Source: CAZSLI01 sp964607705
GTDB lineage: Bacteria > Actinomycetota > Coriobacteriia > Anaerosomatales > PHET01
Assembly: GCA_964607705.1 (NCBI GenBank)
Contig: CAZSLI010000016.1
Coordinates: forward strand, 1-52,704
Length of the DNA stretch: 52,704 nucleotides
Direction of reading: 5' to 3'
In this document: positions 34,435 to 42,196 of the stretch, one piece after another
How the letters are laid out: every line of letters starts with the position of its first letter
Position numbering within the stretch: the first letter of the stretch is position 1
Program-made: the position numbers and the translations under genes
The notes under the pieces: generated by a model
Database searches by the model: none
Told to the model about the DNA's origin: nothing
What the model saw: the letters and a program-made list of their open reading frames with translations, nothing else

Positions 34435-34890
34435 CTACGGGCGCCGCTCGTCAAGCAGCCGGGCCAGCTGCTCGGCAAAGTGCTCGCGGTCCTCATCCTC
34501 GAACTTCGACGGCCCTTGAGTCCGACCGCCGGACCTGCGATGCACCTGCTCGGCGTGGCGCACTTCCATCTCGATATCGATCGTCGCCGGTGAGAAGATG
34601 CGCCCCCGAACCCCAATGGCACGCGCTCCGCGACCAAGCACCATCGCGGCCAGCCCGATGTCCTGGGTCACGACGACGTCCTCGGCGGTGAGGTTCTCGA
34701 TGATCACGAAGTCAGCCGAATCCCGTCCCGTGCTGACCATGATCGCCTCGACGCCGTTGCGACGCGTGTAGCGGTCGAAGTTCTGGGTGGCGTTGCCCAC
34801 GAGAACGACCGAGTAGCCGCGTTCGCGCGCGACCGCGATGGCCTCACGGGTCACCGGGCAAGCATCCGCATCTATGTAGACGGTAGGCAT
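34435..34890 (-). CDS. yaiI: YaiI/YqxD family (UPF0178) protein
   Basis: Encodes 151 aa, the normal family length. The opening VYIDADACPVTREAIAVA is the signature of UPF0178, followed by VVLVGNATQNF, DSADFVIIENLTAEDVVVTQD and the central RGRIFSPATID region. The fold is related to PIN/Toprim-like nucleases with clustered acidic residues (Asp7, Asp9 region), but the activity is not established. The ATG at 34890 fits the family start exactly. The intergenic region upstream has a GGTACC at 35023 with a degenerate partner. Confidence 0.92.
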   Translation of the reverse strand: MPTVYIDADACPVTREAIAVARERGYSVVLVGNATQNFDRYTRRNGVEAIMVSTGRDSADFVIIENLTAEDVVVTQDIGLAAMVLGRGARAIGVRGRIFSPATIDIEMEVRHAEQVHRRSGGRTQGPSKFEDEDREHFAEQLARLLDERRP

Positions 34891-35101
34891 GAGCCGACTG
34901 TAGCGGAAATGCGGCAGGCGTGGGGCTACTGGACAAACCACCCGTGTGGGCGGCTTCCCGGTGTCGTGTGATCGCGGCTTCGGCGATATCCTTCACGCGC
35001 CGCGTGCTACTCTTCTCGCGTCGGTACCTCTCGCCAGGAACCGGCCACGGTCCCGGAGGTTCACCGCCTCGCGGGGCCAACTCATTTCTTGAGCGCGCAG
35101 C

Positions 35102-35524
35102 TCACCAGCGACGCCTGGGCTTCTTCTTCGGCTTGGCGGGCGTCGCGCCGGAGGAGCGCGTGGGCTTTGGCTTGGCTGGCACGACGTCGGCCGGCTCGCT
35201 CCCGAGAGTGATGAGGTAGGGGCGCCTCGGTGCGATGGTGCAGTAGCCGTCCTCTATGAGCAGCGGGAGGATGTAGGTCATCGCGAGCGGAGAGAAGTCG
35301 TGCTCCCGGTAGAGGGTCTCGCCCACGCTGTCCTTGAGCAGCGGCCTGCGGCTCGCACCCATGGCGACAGGGCTGCGCTCGGCGATCTCCGCCTTGATGA
35401 CGTCGATGATCTCACTCGGGATGAACCAGTCCTTGCCCGTGTCGTCGAAGACCACATGAACGCCCTTCTCGAGCGATCCGCGGTAGTGGAACATCTTGCC
35501 CATGACAGTGGTGCTGGTACTCAT
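35102..35524 (-). CDS. Protein of unknown function with basic C-terminal tail
   Basis: Encodes 140 aa. The N-terminal part (about 1-100) is a compact soluble region with KMFHYRGSLEKGVHVVFDD and DWFIPSEIIDVIKAEI. The tail (about 112-140) is rich in Pro, Lys and Arg (AKPKKKPRRRW) and may bind nucleic acid or polyphosphate; that is inference. The ATG at 35524 has AGAGG nine bases upstream. It is not obviously in an operon. No named family recognised. Confidence 0.65.
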   Translation of the reverse strand: MSTSTTVMGKMFHYRGSLEKGVHVVFDDTGKDWFIPSEIIDVIKAEIAERSPVAMGASRRPLLKDSVGETLYREHDFSPLAMTYILPLLIEDGYCTIAPRRPYLITLGSEPADVVPAKPKPTRSSGATPAKPKKKPRRRW

Positions 35525-35704
35525 GCTGGCTGCCTCTACTGGTGACTGAGTGGTCTTCGGCACAGGTTGATGTGGCGCGAGATCACGCCAACCCTGCCTG
35601 CGGAGTGTATAGGAACCGGCATACACCGATGCCAGGCCGAGAACAACGAGTGCCCGCCGTCCATCTTGGTGGCGAGCACTCTGCTTGGGTTGCTGAATCC
35701 GGCG

Positions 35705-35803
35705 CTACTTACTGCGAAGCCGAACCGGCACGAGTGCAGGAGTCGGCGCGGCGAGCAACCCGGCGAATGCGATCATCACGAGTGCTGTGAGCAAGTAGGT
35801 CAT
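35705..35803 (-). CDS. Possible 32-aa single-span membrane peptide
   Basis: A short frame with ATG at 35803 and TAG at 35705, too short for routine gene calling. GGAGGGG lies upstream at ideal spacing. The peptide begins MTYLLTALVMIAFAGLLAAP, a clean membrane helix, and ends in a short basic stretch (VPVRLRSK). It lies alone in a roughly 590-bp region between the 35102 gene and the sulfatase gene. An imperfect AGTATTCC/GGAAATACT inverted repeat (35823-35851) is upstream. Small envelope peptides of this kind exist, but expression is unproven. Confidence 0.4.
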   Translation of the reverse strand: MTYLLTALVMIAFAGLLAAPTPALVPVRLRSK

Positions 35804-36003
35804 CGAAATCCCCTCCGTCGTGAGTATTCCCGTGTAGCGGTCGGAAATACTGACTTCTTTAGTAGGGATTGAAGAGCACGACTCGTGCCACCGTGGGGAG
35901 GCTCCGCCCAGATCGATGCCAATGAGCGATGTCTGTCTGCCCTAGAGAAGATCGGTGGACAAAGTAGTGGGCGCGGCCGGCTGCTCCCATTCTCCTGGGA
36001 ATA

Positions 36004-36029
36004 GGTACTACATGGTTACATCTGGTACC
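36004..36029. promoter_or_regulatory. Paired GTAC operator upstream of the DUF1269-sulfatase gene
   Basis: GGTACT at 36004 and GGTACC at 36024, 20 bp apart, 87 bp upstream of the ATG at 36111. Confidence 0.6.
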
Positions 36030-36110
36030 CATCGTTCGCATCCGAACAGATCACGGTGGATGCTCAGGGGCGAATGCGGGGCGACTGGCAAGGAAATCGG
36101 AGGGGGATCC

Positions 36111-39011
36111 ATGTCAGAAGAACTGATGGACGTCCTGTTCGCTGCGTACCAAGACATCGGCAGCGCACAGAAGGACTTCGACGGGCTGGTCGCGCTCGTC
36201 AAGGACAAGCAGGTCAGCATCGAGGGTGCGATCCTCGTTTCGCGCGACGCCGGCGGCAAGGTCACCGTCGCCGACACGGGCAACAAGCTCGGCCGTAAAG
36301 GTGCGGGCTGGGGCGGCGGCGTTGGCCTCGCGGTAGGCCTCTTCGCACCCGCGATCCTTCCCGCCCTAGCCGTGGGTGCAGCTGGCGGGGCCCTGATGGG
36401 CAAGTTCGCCGACCACCAGATCACGACCGGCATCAAGGATAAGATCGGTGAGAAGCTGCCGCCGGGTTCCGCGGGCGTCATCGCAGTATTCTCCGACGAT
36501 CAAAGGCTCGCAGTCGAGCAGGCGCTTTCCGGCTCACCAGCCAAGTCCGTCTCCCAGTCGGACCAAGGCGGGCTCAGGCAGCTGCAGGAGTCGCTCGCAG
36601 AAGCGATGGGCAAGTTCGCCCCCGACCGCACGGTGCTCCCGCTTAGAGATCCGGCGTTCGGCGGAACGGTCGGCAGGACGCTCGAGACCTCCGTCGCGGA
36701 CTGGACGACGGTCATGACGCCGAAGCCACCCGAGGGCGCGCCCAACGTACTGGTCGTGCTGATAGACGACGCCGGCTTCGGCAATCCGAGCACCTTCGGC
36801 GGCCCCATCGCCACGCCCGCGCTCGATCGCGTCGCGGACATGGGGTTGTCCTACAACCGCTTCCACGTCACCGCTATCTGCTCGCCGACCCGGTCCGCTC
36901 TACTGACCGGCCGCAACCAGCACCGCGTCGGCTTTGGATCCATCGCCGAATACCCCGGCCCGTTCCCGGGCTACACCGCCGCGCTGCCGAAGACGTGTGC
37001 GCCGGTCGCCCGCGTGCTCAAGGACAACGGCTACGTGACCGGCGGCTTCGGCAAGTGGCACCTCACTCCCGACAACGTCCAAGGGGCAGCGGGTCCGTTC
37101 GACCGCTGGCCGTGTGGCTGGGGCTTCGACCACTGGTGGGGTTTCCTATCGGGCGCCGCAGGCCAGTACGACCCGATCATCGTCCAAGACAACTCGATCA
37201 TCGGCGTCCCGCAGAACGAAGACGGCTCGCAGTACTACTTCCCGGACGACATCACCAACAAGGCGGTCGAGTGGCTGCACGAAGTACGAGCCCAAGATGC
37301 CGAGAAACCGTGGATGATGTACTACTCCACCGGCGCCACACACGCCCCGCACCACGTGGGCACCGCGTGGGCTGACAAGTACGAGGGCACCTTCGATGAT
37401 GGCTGGGACGCGTACCGCGAGACGACCTTCGCCCGTCAGAAGGAGCTCGGTATCATCCCCGCGGACGCCGAACTGACGCCTCGGCCTGACCTGTTCCCCG
37501 CCTGGGACTCACTCAACGACTCCGAGAAGAAGCTCTACGTCCGCCAGATGGAAGTGTTTGCGGGCTTCTCGGAGAACGCCGACTGGAACGTTGGGCGCCT
37601 GCTCGACGCGATCGATGAGATGGGCGACCTCGACAACACGCTCATCTTCTACATCTGGGGCGACAACGGCTGCAGCATGGAGGGGACCATTACGGGCTCG
37701 TTCAACGAGATGACCTTCCTCAACGGCATCCCGCTCACACCGGAGCAGCAACTCGAGCTCATCGACAAGTACGGCGGGATCGAGGGACTCGGCGGCGTGG
37801 ACAGCGCGCCACACTATGCGTCGGCGTGGGCATGGGCCGGCAACACTCCATTCCAGTGGGGCAAGCAGACCGGCAGCCACCTCGGCGGCACGCGCAATCC
37901 TATGGCTGTCGCCTGGCCCGAGCGCATCAAGCAGCGTGGCATGCGATCGCAGTTCACGCACTGCATCGATATCGGCCCGACGATCCTGGAGGCCACGGGT
38001 ATCCCCGAGCCGAAGTCGGTGGACGGGATCGAGCAGGAGCCGATGGACGGCACGAGCTTCGCGCACACCTTCGATGACCCCACCGCCGAGGAGCGCCATA
38101 CGGTCCAGTACTTCGAGTCGATGGGCAGCCGCGCCATCTACAAGGACGGCTGGTGGGCGTGCGCCCGCATCGACCGCGCGCCGTGGGACTTCTCACCCGC
38201 GACGATCGCCAAGCTCGCGCCGGGCGTGTACGACCCGGAGAACGACACCTGGGAGCTCTACTACCTGCCCGATGACTTCTCTCAGGCCCACGACCTCGCC
38301 GCCGAGCAGCGCGAGAAGCTCGCCGAACTCAAGGAGCTGTTCTGGGTCGAGGCCGAGCGCAACAAGGCCCTGCCATTGCTCGGCGGGATGTCGATCTTCT
38401 TCGGCATACTGCCGCCGCTGCCCACGGTCACCCGCTTCGACTTCTACGGTGACGTGCAGAACATCCAGCGAGGCATGGTGCCGCGCATCTACGGGCGTTC
38501 GTGGGCCATCGAGGCCGACATCGCCGTGCCGGATTCAGGCGCCGAAGGCGTGCTGCTTGGCAACGGTGACGAGATGGGCGGCTTCGCGCTGTGGGCCGAC
38601 GAGGCAGGCAGGCTGACGTTCACATACTCGATGCTCGGCGTAGAGGAGTACAAGACAGTCGCGACCGAACCGCTACCCGCCGGCCAGTACGTCGCCAAGA
38701 TGGTCTTCGAGTCCGACGAGCCGAAGCCCGGCTCCGGCGGAACGGTGACCTTGTGGGCGGGCGACAAGAAGATCGGCGAGAGCCGCATCAACCGCACGGT
38801 CCCGATCGCGTTCTCCTCATACGCGGGCATGGACGTGGGCCGCGACAACGGCCTTGTCGTCGACAAGGCGTACAAGGACAAGGCGCCGTACGCGTTCACC
38901 GGCACGGTCAGGAAAGTGACGATCGACCTGAAGCCCGAGACGATCGACACGGAACAGGACCTGCACGCGCATGGCGCCGTCCAGTCGGTCGGCGGAGGAG
39001 CCGCAGGCTAG
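36111..39011 (+). CDS. DUF1269-arylsulfatase fusion
   Basis: Encodes 966 aa. Residues about 1-150 form a DUF1269-like domain: an alpha/beta start (LFAAYQDIGSAQKDFDGLVALV), a glycine-zipper hydrophobic hairpin (about 64-98) and ending GSAGVIAVFSDD. Residues about 208-780 are a type I sulfatase with the metal-binding VLIDDAGFG (Asp219, Asp220), the formylglycine site CSPTR (Cys257-Arg261) and FGKWH; the C-terminal part is beta-rich. It would hydrolyse a sulfate ester using a formylglycine made from Cys257. There is no signal peptide, so the enzyme is likely cytoplasmic or membrane-associated through the glycine hairpin. GGAGGGGG precedes the ATG. The maturase for Cys-type sulfatases is encoded at 39879. 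Confidence 0.9.
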   Translation: MSEELMDVLFAAYQDIGSAQKDFDGLVALVKDKQVSIEGAILVSRDAGGKVTVADTGNKLGRKGAGWGGGVGLAVGLFAPAILPALAVGAAGGALMGKFADHQITTGIKDKIGEKLPPGSAGVIAVFSDDQRLAVEQALSGSPAKSVSQSDQGGLRQLQESLAEAMGKFAPDRTVLPLRDPAFGGTVGRTLETSVADWTTVMTPKPPEGAPNVLVVLIDDAGFGNPSTFGGPIATPALDRVADMGLSYNRFHVTAICSPTRSALLTGRNQHRVGFGSIAEYPGPFPGYTAALPKTCAPVARVLKDNGYVTGGFGKWHLTPDNVQGAAGPFDRWPCGWGFDHWWGFLSGAAGQYDPIIVQDNSIIGVPQNEDGSQYYFPDDITNKAVEWLHEVRAQDAEKPWMMYYSTGATHAPHHVGTAWADKYEGTFDDGWDAYRETTFARQKELGIIPADAELTPRPDLFPAWDSLNDSEKKLYVRQMEVFAGFSENADWNVGRLLDAIDEMGDLDNTLIFYIWGDNGCSMEGTITGSFNEMTFLNGIPLTPEQQLELIDKYGGIEGLGGVDSAPHYASAWAWAGNTPFQWGKQTGSHLGGTRNPMAVAWPERIKQRGMRSQFTHCIDIGPTILEATGIPEPKSVDGIEQEPMDGTSFAHTFDDPTAEERHTVQYFESMGSRAIYKDGWWACARIDRAPWDFSPATIAKLAPGVYDPENDTWELYYLPDDFSQAHDLAAEQREKLAELKELFWVEAERNKALPLLGGMSIFFGILPPLPTVTRFDFYGDVQNIQRGMVPRIYGRSWAIEADIAVPDSGAEGVLLGNGDEMGGFALWADEAGRLTFTYSMLGVEEYKTVATEPLPAGQYVAKMVFESDEPKPGSGGTVTLWAGDKKIGESRINRTVPIAFSSYAGMDVGRDNGLVVDKAYKDKAPYAFTGTVRKVTIDLKPETIDTEQDLHAHGAVQSVGGGAAG

Positions 39012-39020
39012 CGGCGCATC

Positions 39021-39063
39021 CAAGGCCGGTGTCCGCCGCAGAAGCGACGGCACCGGCCTTTGC
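39021..39063 (+). terminator. Hairpin terminator after the sulfatase gene
   Basis: AAGGCCGGTG (39022-39031) pairs with CACCGGCCTT (39051-39060) around a 19-nt loop, then TTG. It lies just after the sulfatase stop and before the convergent LURP-one gene. Confidence 0.65.
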
Positions 39064-39147
39064 GCGCAACCGTGCCGCTCACAGGGCTCGAGGAGACAGC
39101 TCGATCGATCTGGCGGTGCGCAGCGTGCTGCAGCGCGCGTGTCTGGA

Positions 39148-39702
39148 CTAGTCGCCGCGCCGCATCTCGTCGAGTGCCACGCAGACCGCAAGCACCAATC
39201 CGACGTCCTCACCTGGGCTGACTTCGATGCCGTACGTGTCGCGCACGCGGAACCACTTCATCGACACTTCGGCGACCTTGCCACGACCGCTCTTGATCTC
39301 ATATTCGTGGTTGACGATGTTGCCTTGCACGTCCCAGTCCTCGCCGCCCTCGATCTTGACCTCGAAGCGGTCGCGCAGTGGCGAGATGAGCGCCTTCTTG
39401 ACCGTCGCGATCTTCTGGCCGTTGCGCTCTATGTCCATCGTGTCCTTCACGCGGAGCATCTTCTCCTGGATGGACGCGACCTCGTTGCCGTTGGCATCCT
39501 CGAGCACGAACGTGCTGCGGGCGCGCAGGGCCTTGCCGTCGGCCTTGAACGCACGGTTGCCGTTGGAGTCCTCGATCCAGGCGTCATCGCCGATCGCGAA
39601 CATCTTCTCGCGCATCTGATAGCGGACTACACCGTCGCCACCTCCGCGCAAACCCCCGCCGATGCCGGGGGCCTCTCCCCCCATGCGATCCCTGAGTCCC
39701 AT
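39148..39702 (-). CDS. LURP-one-related (phospholipid scramblase-like) protein
   Basis: Encodes 184 aa. After a Gly-rich N-terminus (about 9-23), the protein has the twisted-barrel pattern of the LURP-one/Tubby C-terminal family: YQMREKMFAIGDDAWIEDSNGN, FKADGKALRARSTFVLED, IQEKMLRVKDTMDIER and VSMKWFRVRDTYGIEV. Family members in plants are defence genes, and in bacteria they have unknown function, possibly linked to lipid binding. GGAGG sits before the ATG. It lies between the sulfatase and its maturase but on the opposite strand, and shares an intergenic GTAC pair with the maturase gene. Confidence 0.87.
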   Translation of the reverse strand: MGLRDRMGGEAPGIGGGLRGGGDGVVRYQMREKMFAIGDDAWIEDSNGNRAFKADGKALRARSTFVLEDANGNEVASIQEKMLRVKDTMDIERNGQKIATVKKALISPLRDRFEVKIEGGEDWDVQGNIVNHEYEIKSGRGKVAEVSMKWFRVRDTYGIEVSPGEDVGLVLAVCVALDEMRRGD

Positions 39703-39765
39703 GCTTGGACCTCCACTCGGTCAGCCGATAGAACACGGCGCCGAGAAGCATCGACGCCGCAATGG

Positions 39766-39791
39766 AGTACCCTATGACTGTCCCCAGTACC
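39766..39791. promoter_or_regulatory. Paired GTAC operator between LURP-one and maturase genes
   Basis: AGTACC at 39766 and again at 39786, 20 bp apart. It lies 64 bp upstream of the LURP-one start and 93 bp upstream of the maturase ATG. Confidence 0.55.
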
Positions 39792-39878
39792 ACGCTCTGC
39801 CACGCGCACGTGAATGAGTTTGCGCATCCCGCGCACGCGAATCTCAAGCCCGGATGACCTCCCGATGACGGAGGACGA

Positions 39879-41081
39879 ATGACGGTCCCAGAATTCCACC
39901 TGCTCGCCAAGCCGACCGGTTCGGCGTGCAACCTCGCGTGCGACTACTGCTTCTTCCTCAAGAAGTCGGAACTCTACCCCGGCCAGCCGCAGCGCATGTC
40001 GGCCGAGACACTCGATGCGTACCTCCGACAGCTCTTCTCCGCGCAGGCCGACGGTCCCGTCAGCGTCGCATTCCAAGGCGGAGAGCCCACGCTCATGGGC
40101 ATCGACTTCTTCCGCCGAGCGGTCCAGCTCGCCGAGAAGTACCGGCGACCACAGCAGTCGCCGGTGTACTCGATCCAGACGAACGCGACGCTCATCGACG
40201 ACGAGTGGGCCCGGTTCCTCGCCGACAACCAGTTCCTCGTCGGCGTCAGCATCGACGGCCCGGCCAACGTGCACGATGCGTACCGGCACACGGGCGCTGG
40301 CGAACCCACTCACGCGCGAGTCATTGAAGGCATCCACACGCTCAATGCTGCAGGGGCTGCTTGGAACGCACTGACAACGATCAGCCACGCGAGCGAAGGG
40401 CGCGGCGCCGACGTCTACCGCTTTCTTCGCGACGAAGCCGGAGCCAGGTTCATCCAGTTCATCCCAATCGTTGAGCGTGAGACCGATGCGGCCGGTACGC
40501 CGATCGGCACCGCCGTCACGGAACGCTCGGTCACGCCCGAGGGCTACGGCGTCTTTCTGGCTGACGTCTTCGATATCTGGGTCCGCTCCGACGTGGGGTC
40601 CGTGTTCGTCCAAGACTTCGACGTGGCGCTCGCGGCGTGGGCGAACGCCGGCAACCCCTCGTGCGTGCATGCCCCAGCGTGTGGTCGCGCGCTCGCACTC
40701 GAGTTCAACGGCGACGTCTATTCGTGCGACCACTTCGTGGATCGCGACCACTTGCTCGGCAACCTCACGGATGCGCCGCTCGAAGAGTTGACGGAATCAC
40801 CACTGCAACGCGCATTCGGCATGGACAAGGTGCGGTCGATGCCACAGGAGTGCGGTGCGTGCCAACTGAAGTTCGCATGCCACGGCGGCTGTCCGAAGGA
40901 CCGCTTCGTACCTGCCGAGAACGGGCCGGACTCGAACTACCTGTGCAATGGATACGGGGCGTTCTTCCGCCACATCGACGAGCCGATGCGAGTCATGGCG
41001 ACGCTGCTGGCGCAAGGCCGTCCGCCGTCCGAGGTCATGCAGCTGATCGCCGAGGTCGACGCTGAAGCCGGCGTCGAATGA
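39879..41081 (+). CDS. Anaerobic sulfatase-maturating enzyme (radical SAM/SPASM)
   Basis: Encodes 400 aa. The opening FHLLAKPTGSACNLACDYCFF with Cys17, Cys21 and Cys24 is the radical SAM cluster motif (CxxxCxxC) in the typical anSME setting. The SPASM region with further 4Fe-4S cysteines lies at about 270-350 (CVHAPACGRALALEFNG, CGACQLKFACHGGCPKDR). The enzyme oxidises the active-site Cys of a sulfatase to formylglycine without oxygen. A Cys-type sulfatase (CSPTR) is encoded 900 bp upstream, so the pair fits. GGAGGACGA precedes the ATG. A paired GTAC operator lies upstream, as it does for the sulfatase. Confidence 0.93.
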   Translation: MTVPEFHLLAKPTGSACNLACDYCFFLKKSELYPGQPQRMSAETLDAYLRQLFSAQADGPVSVAFQGGEPTLMGIDFFRRAVQLAEKYRRPQQSPVYSIQTNATLIDDEWARFLADNQFLVGVSIDGPANVHDAYRHTGAGEPTHARVIEGIHTLNAAGAAWNALTTISHASEGRGADVYRFLRDEAGARFIQFIPIVERETDAAGTPIGTAVTERSVTPEGYGVFLADVFDIWVRSDVGSVFVQDFDVALAAWANAGNPSCVHAPACGRALALEFNGDVYSCDHFVDRDHLLGNLTDAPLEELTESPLQRAFGMDKVRSMPQECGACQLKFACHGGCPKDRFVPAENGPDSNYLCNGYGAFFRHIDEPMRVMATLLAQGRPPSEVMQLIAEVDAEAGVE

Positions 41082-41234
41082 CGAACCCCGCCCACGCCTG
41101 AAGCGCGAGGCGAGGAGGGGCACCGAACGACACACTGCTGCACCCGAGGATGCTCGACTACCGCGCAGTGGCCATCGCCGCCGCATCAGCGGGCCTCGAC
41201 AACAGCGGGCCCCTGGCTATCGAGCCGCAAATCA

Positions 41235-41267
41235 AAGGGTCAGAGCGGTTTCCCGGCTCTGACCCTT
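41235..41267 (-). terminator. Hairpin terminator downstream of tRNA-Asp
   Basis: AAGGGTCAGAGC (41235-41246) pairs with GCTCTGACCCTT (41256-41267). On the minus strand a T-rich TTTGATTTG follows, so it ends the tRNA-Asp transcript. It may also stop the maturase transcript. Confidence 0.75.
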
Positions 41268-41278
41268 GTGCAACGCTA

Positions 41279-41355
41279 TGGCGGGAGTGACGGGGCTCGA
41301 ACCCGCGACCTCTGGCTTGACAGGCCAGCGCTCTAACCAGCTGAGCTACACCCCC
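41279..41355 (-). tRNA. tRNA-Asp (GTC)
   Basis: The reverse complement folds as a full tRNA of 77 nt with acceptor GGGGGTG/CACTCCC, discriminator G and encoded CCA. The anticodon stem CTGGC/GCCAG encloses CTGTCAA, giving anticodon GTC (Asp). It stands alone between the maturase and cobalamin-binding genes. Confidence 0.97.
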
Positions 41356-41474
41356 GTTTGGGTGCCCGCTTGAGCGGGACAGCAGACGGGATTCTACCTG
41401 CCCCGGCGCACCGTGTCCACACCGAATCGCTTATGCTTACCGAGGGGACGCAGGGAGGCCGATCTATCCTCTCG

Positions 41475-41502
41475 GGTAGGTACTTCACTGCAAGAACCTA
41501 CC
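41475..41502. promoter_or_regulatory. Perfect inverted repeat upstream of the cobalamin-binding gene
   Basis: GGTAGGT (41475-41481) and ACCTACC (41496-41502) are perfect inverted copies with a 14-bp spacer. The element ends directly before the AAGGAGG ribosome site, 13 bp upstream of the TTG start at 41516. It could be an operator or a leader hairpin that exposes or hides the ribosome site. Confidence 0.5.
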
Positions 41503-41515
41503 AAGGAGGCGCGAC

Positions 41516-42190
41516 TTGTCGGAACTTCCTGAAGCCGGGCTGCACGCGGCCGCCGAACTGAGGGGCTCGCTCGATGCCCACTTGTCAGCCCACGACAAGG
41601 CGGGCGCCGTCGCAACCGCACTCGAGGCGGTCCGTGAACGCCGGATCGGGATCGGCGAGCTCTACGGACTCGTGCTCGTGCCACTCCTGGTCGACACCGG
41701 CGCGGCATGGCAGCGCGGGAAGATCGGCGTATGGGAAGAGCATCTCGCCAGCGCCACCCTACGCACCATCATCGAGGCGCTCTACCCGGAGGTCCTCGCG
41801 GCTTCGGCTGCTGGTGCGGGGGCGGCCGGACGCGTCTTGCTCGCGTGCCCCACAGGCGAGCAGCACGACCTCGGGCTCCGCATGCTGGCCGACCGCCTCC
41901 AATTGGCCGGCTGGGACGTCCACTACCTCGGACCCGACACGCCCACAGCTGACATCGCCGCTGCGGCCGAGTCTCTCGGCGTGAGCCTCGTCGCACTCAG
42001 CGCGGCCACCCACTACAACGTGGTCCTCGCCCGCCGAGTAGTCGACGAACTCAAACGCCTCCTTCCCGGCGTGCGTGTGGGGATCGGCGGGCCGGCAGTC
42101 ACCTGTGCGGCGGATTGGCCCGAAGGCGACCTCCTCACGGACGAATCGCTCGGACTGCCGAACTACGCCGACCCCGTCTGCGAAGGGTAG
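41516..42190 (+). CDS. Stand-alone cobalamin-binding protein with CarH-type photoreceptor motifs
   Basis: Encodes 224 aa. Residues about 8-95 form the helical cap (B12-binding_2) and about 105-222 the Rossmann-type B12-binding domain. Two diagnostic patterns are exact: Wx9EH (Trp65, Glu75, His76), which in CarH lies over the upper face of adenosylcobalamin and defines its light response, and ExHxxG-x41-S (Glu115, His117, Gly120, Ser162) followed by GG at 191-192, with His117 as the probable lower cobalt ligand. No MerR-type DNA-binding domain is present, unlike CarH/LitR. The TTG start has AAGGAGG at ideal spacing. It is followed 6 bp later by an ABC permease and then its ATPase, so it is likely the sensor or regulator of that module. 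Confidence 0.87.
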   Translation: MSELPEAGLHAAAELRGSLDAHLSAHDKAGAVATALEAVRERRIGIGELYGLVLVPLLVDTGAAWQRGKIGVWEEHLASATLRTIIEALYPEVLAASAAGAGAAGRVLLACPTGEQHDLGLRMLADRLQLAGWDVHYLGPDTPTADIAAAAESLGVSLVALSAATHYNVVLARRVVDELKRLLPGVRVGIGGPAVTCAADWPEGDLLTDESLGLPNYADPVCEG

Positions 42191-42196
42191 GCGCCG

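Larger units (their letters stand above)
35525..36110. other. Intergenic region of about 590 bp
   Basis: Between the 35102 gene and the sulfatase gene. It holds the possible 32-aa membrane peptide (35705-35803), an imperfect inverted repeat (35823-35851) and the GTAC pair at 36004-36029. I see no RNA gene or repeat family in the rest. Confidence 0.6.

Noticed and set aside
35003..35028. CGTGCT/GGTACC as a paired operator upstream of yaiI
   Set aside because: The spacing is 20 bp but the left half lacks the GTAC core. Noted only as a possible degenerate site.
36004..36029. GTAC pairs as alternative sigma-factor promoters of the SigB type (GTTT-N14-GGGTAY)
   Set aside because: The right box can resemble a GGGTAY -10, but the left box is just as palindromic and keeps GTAC rather than GTTT, and flanks show dyad symmetry. 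A dimeric regulator fits better, though this is not excluded.
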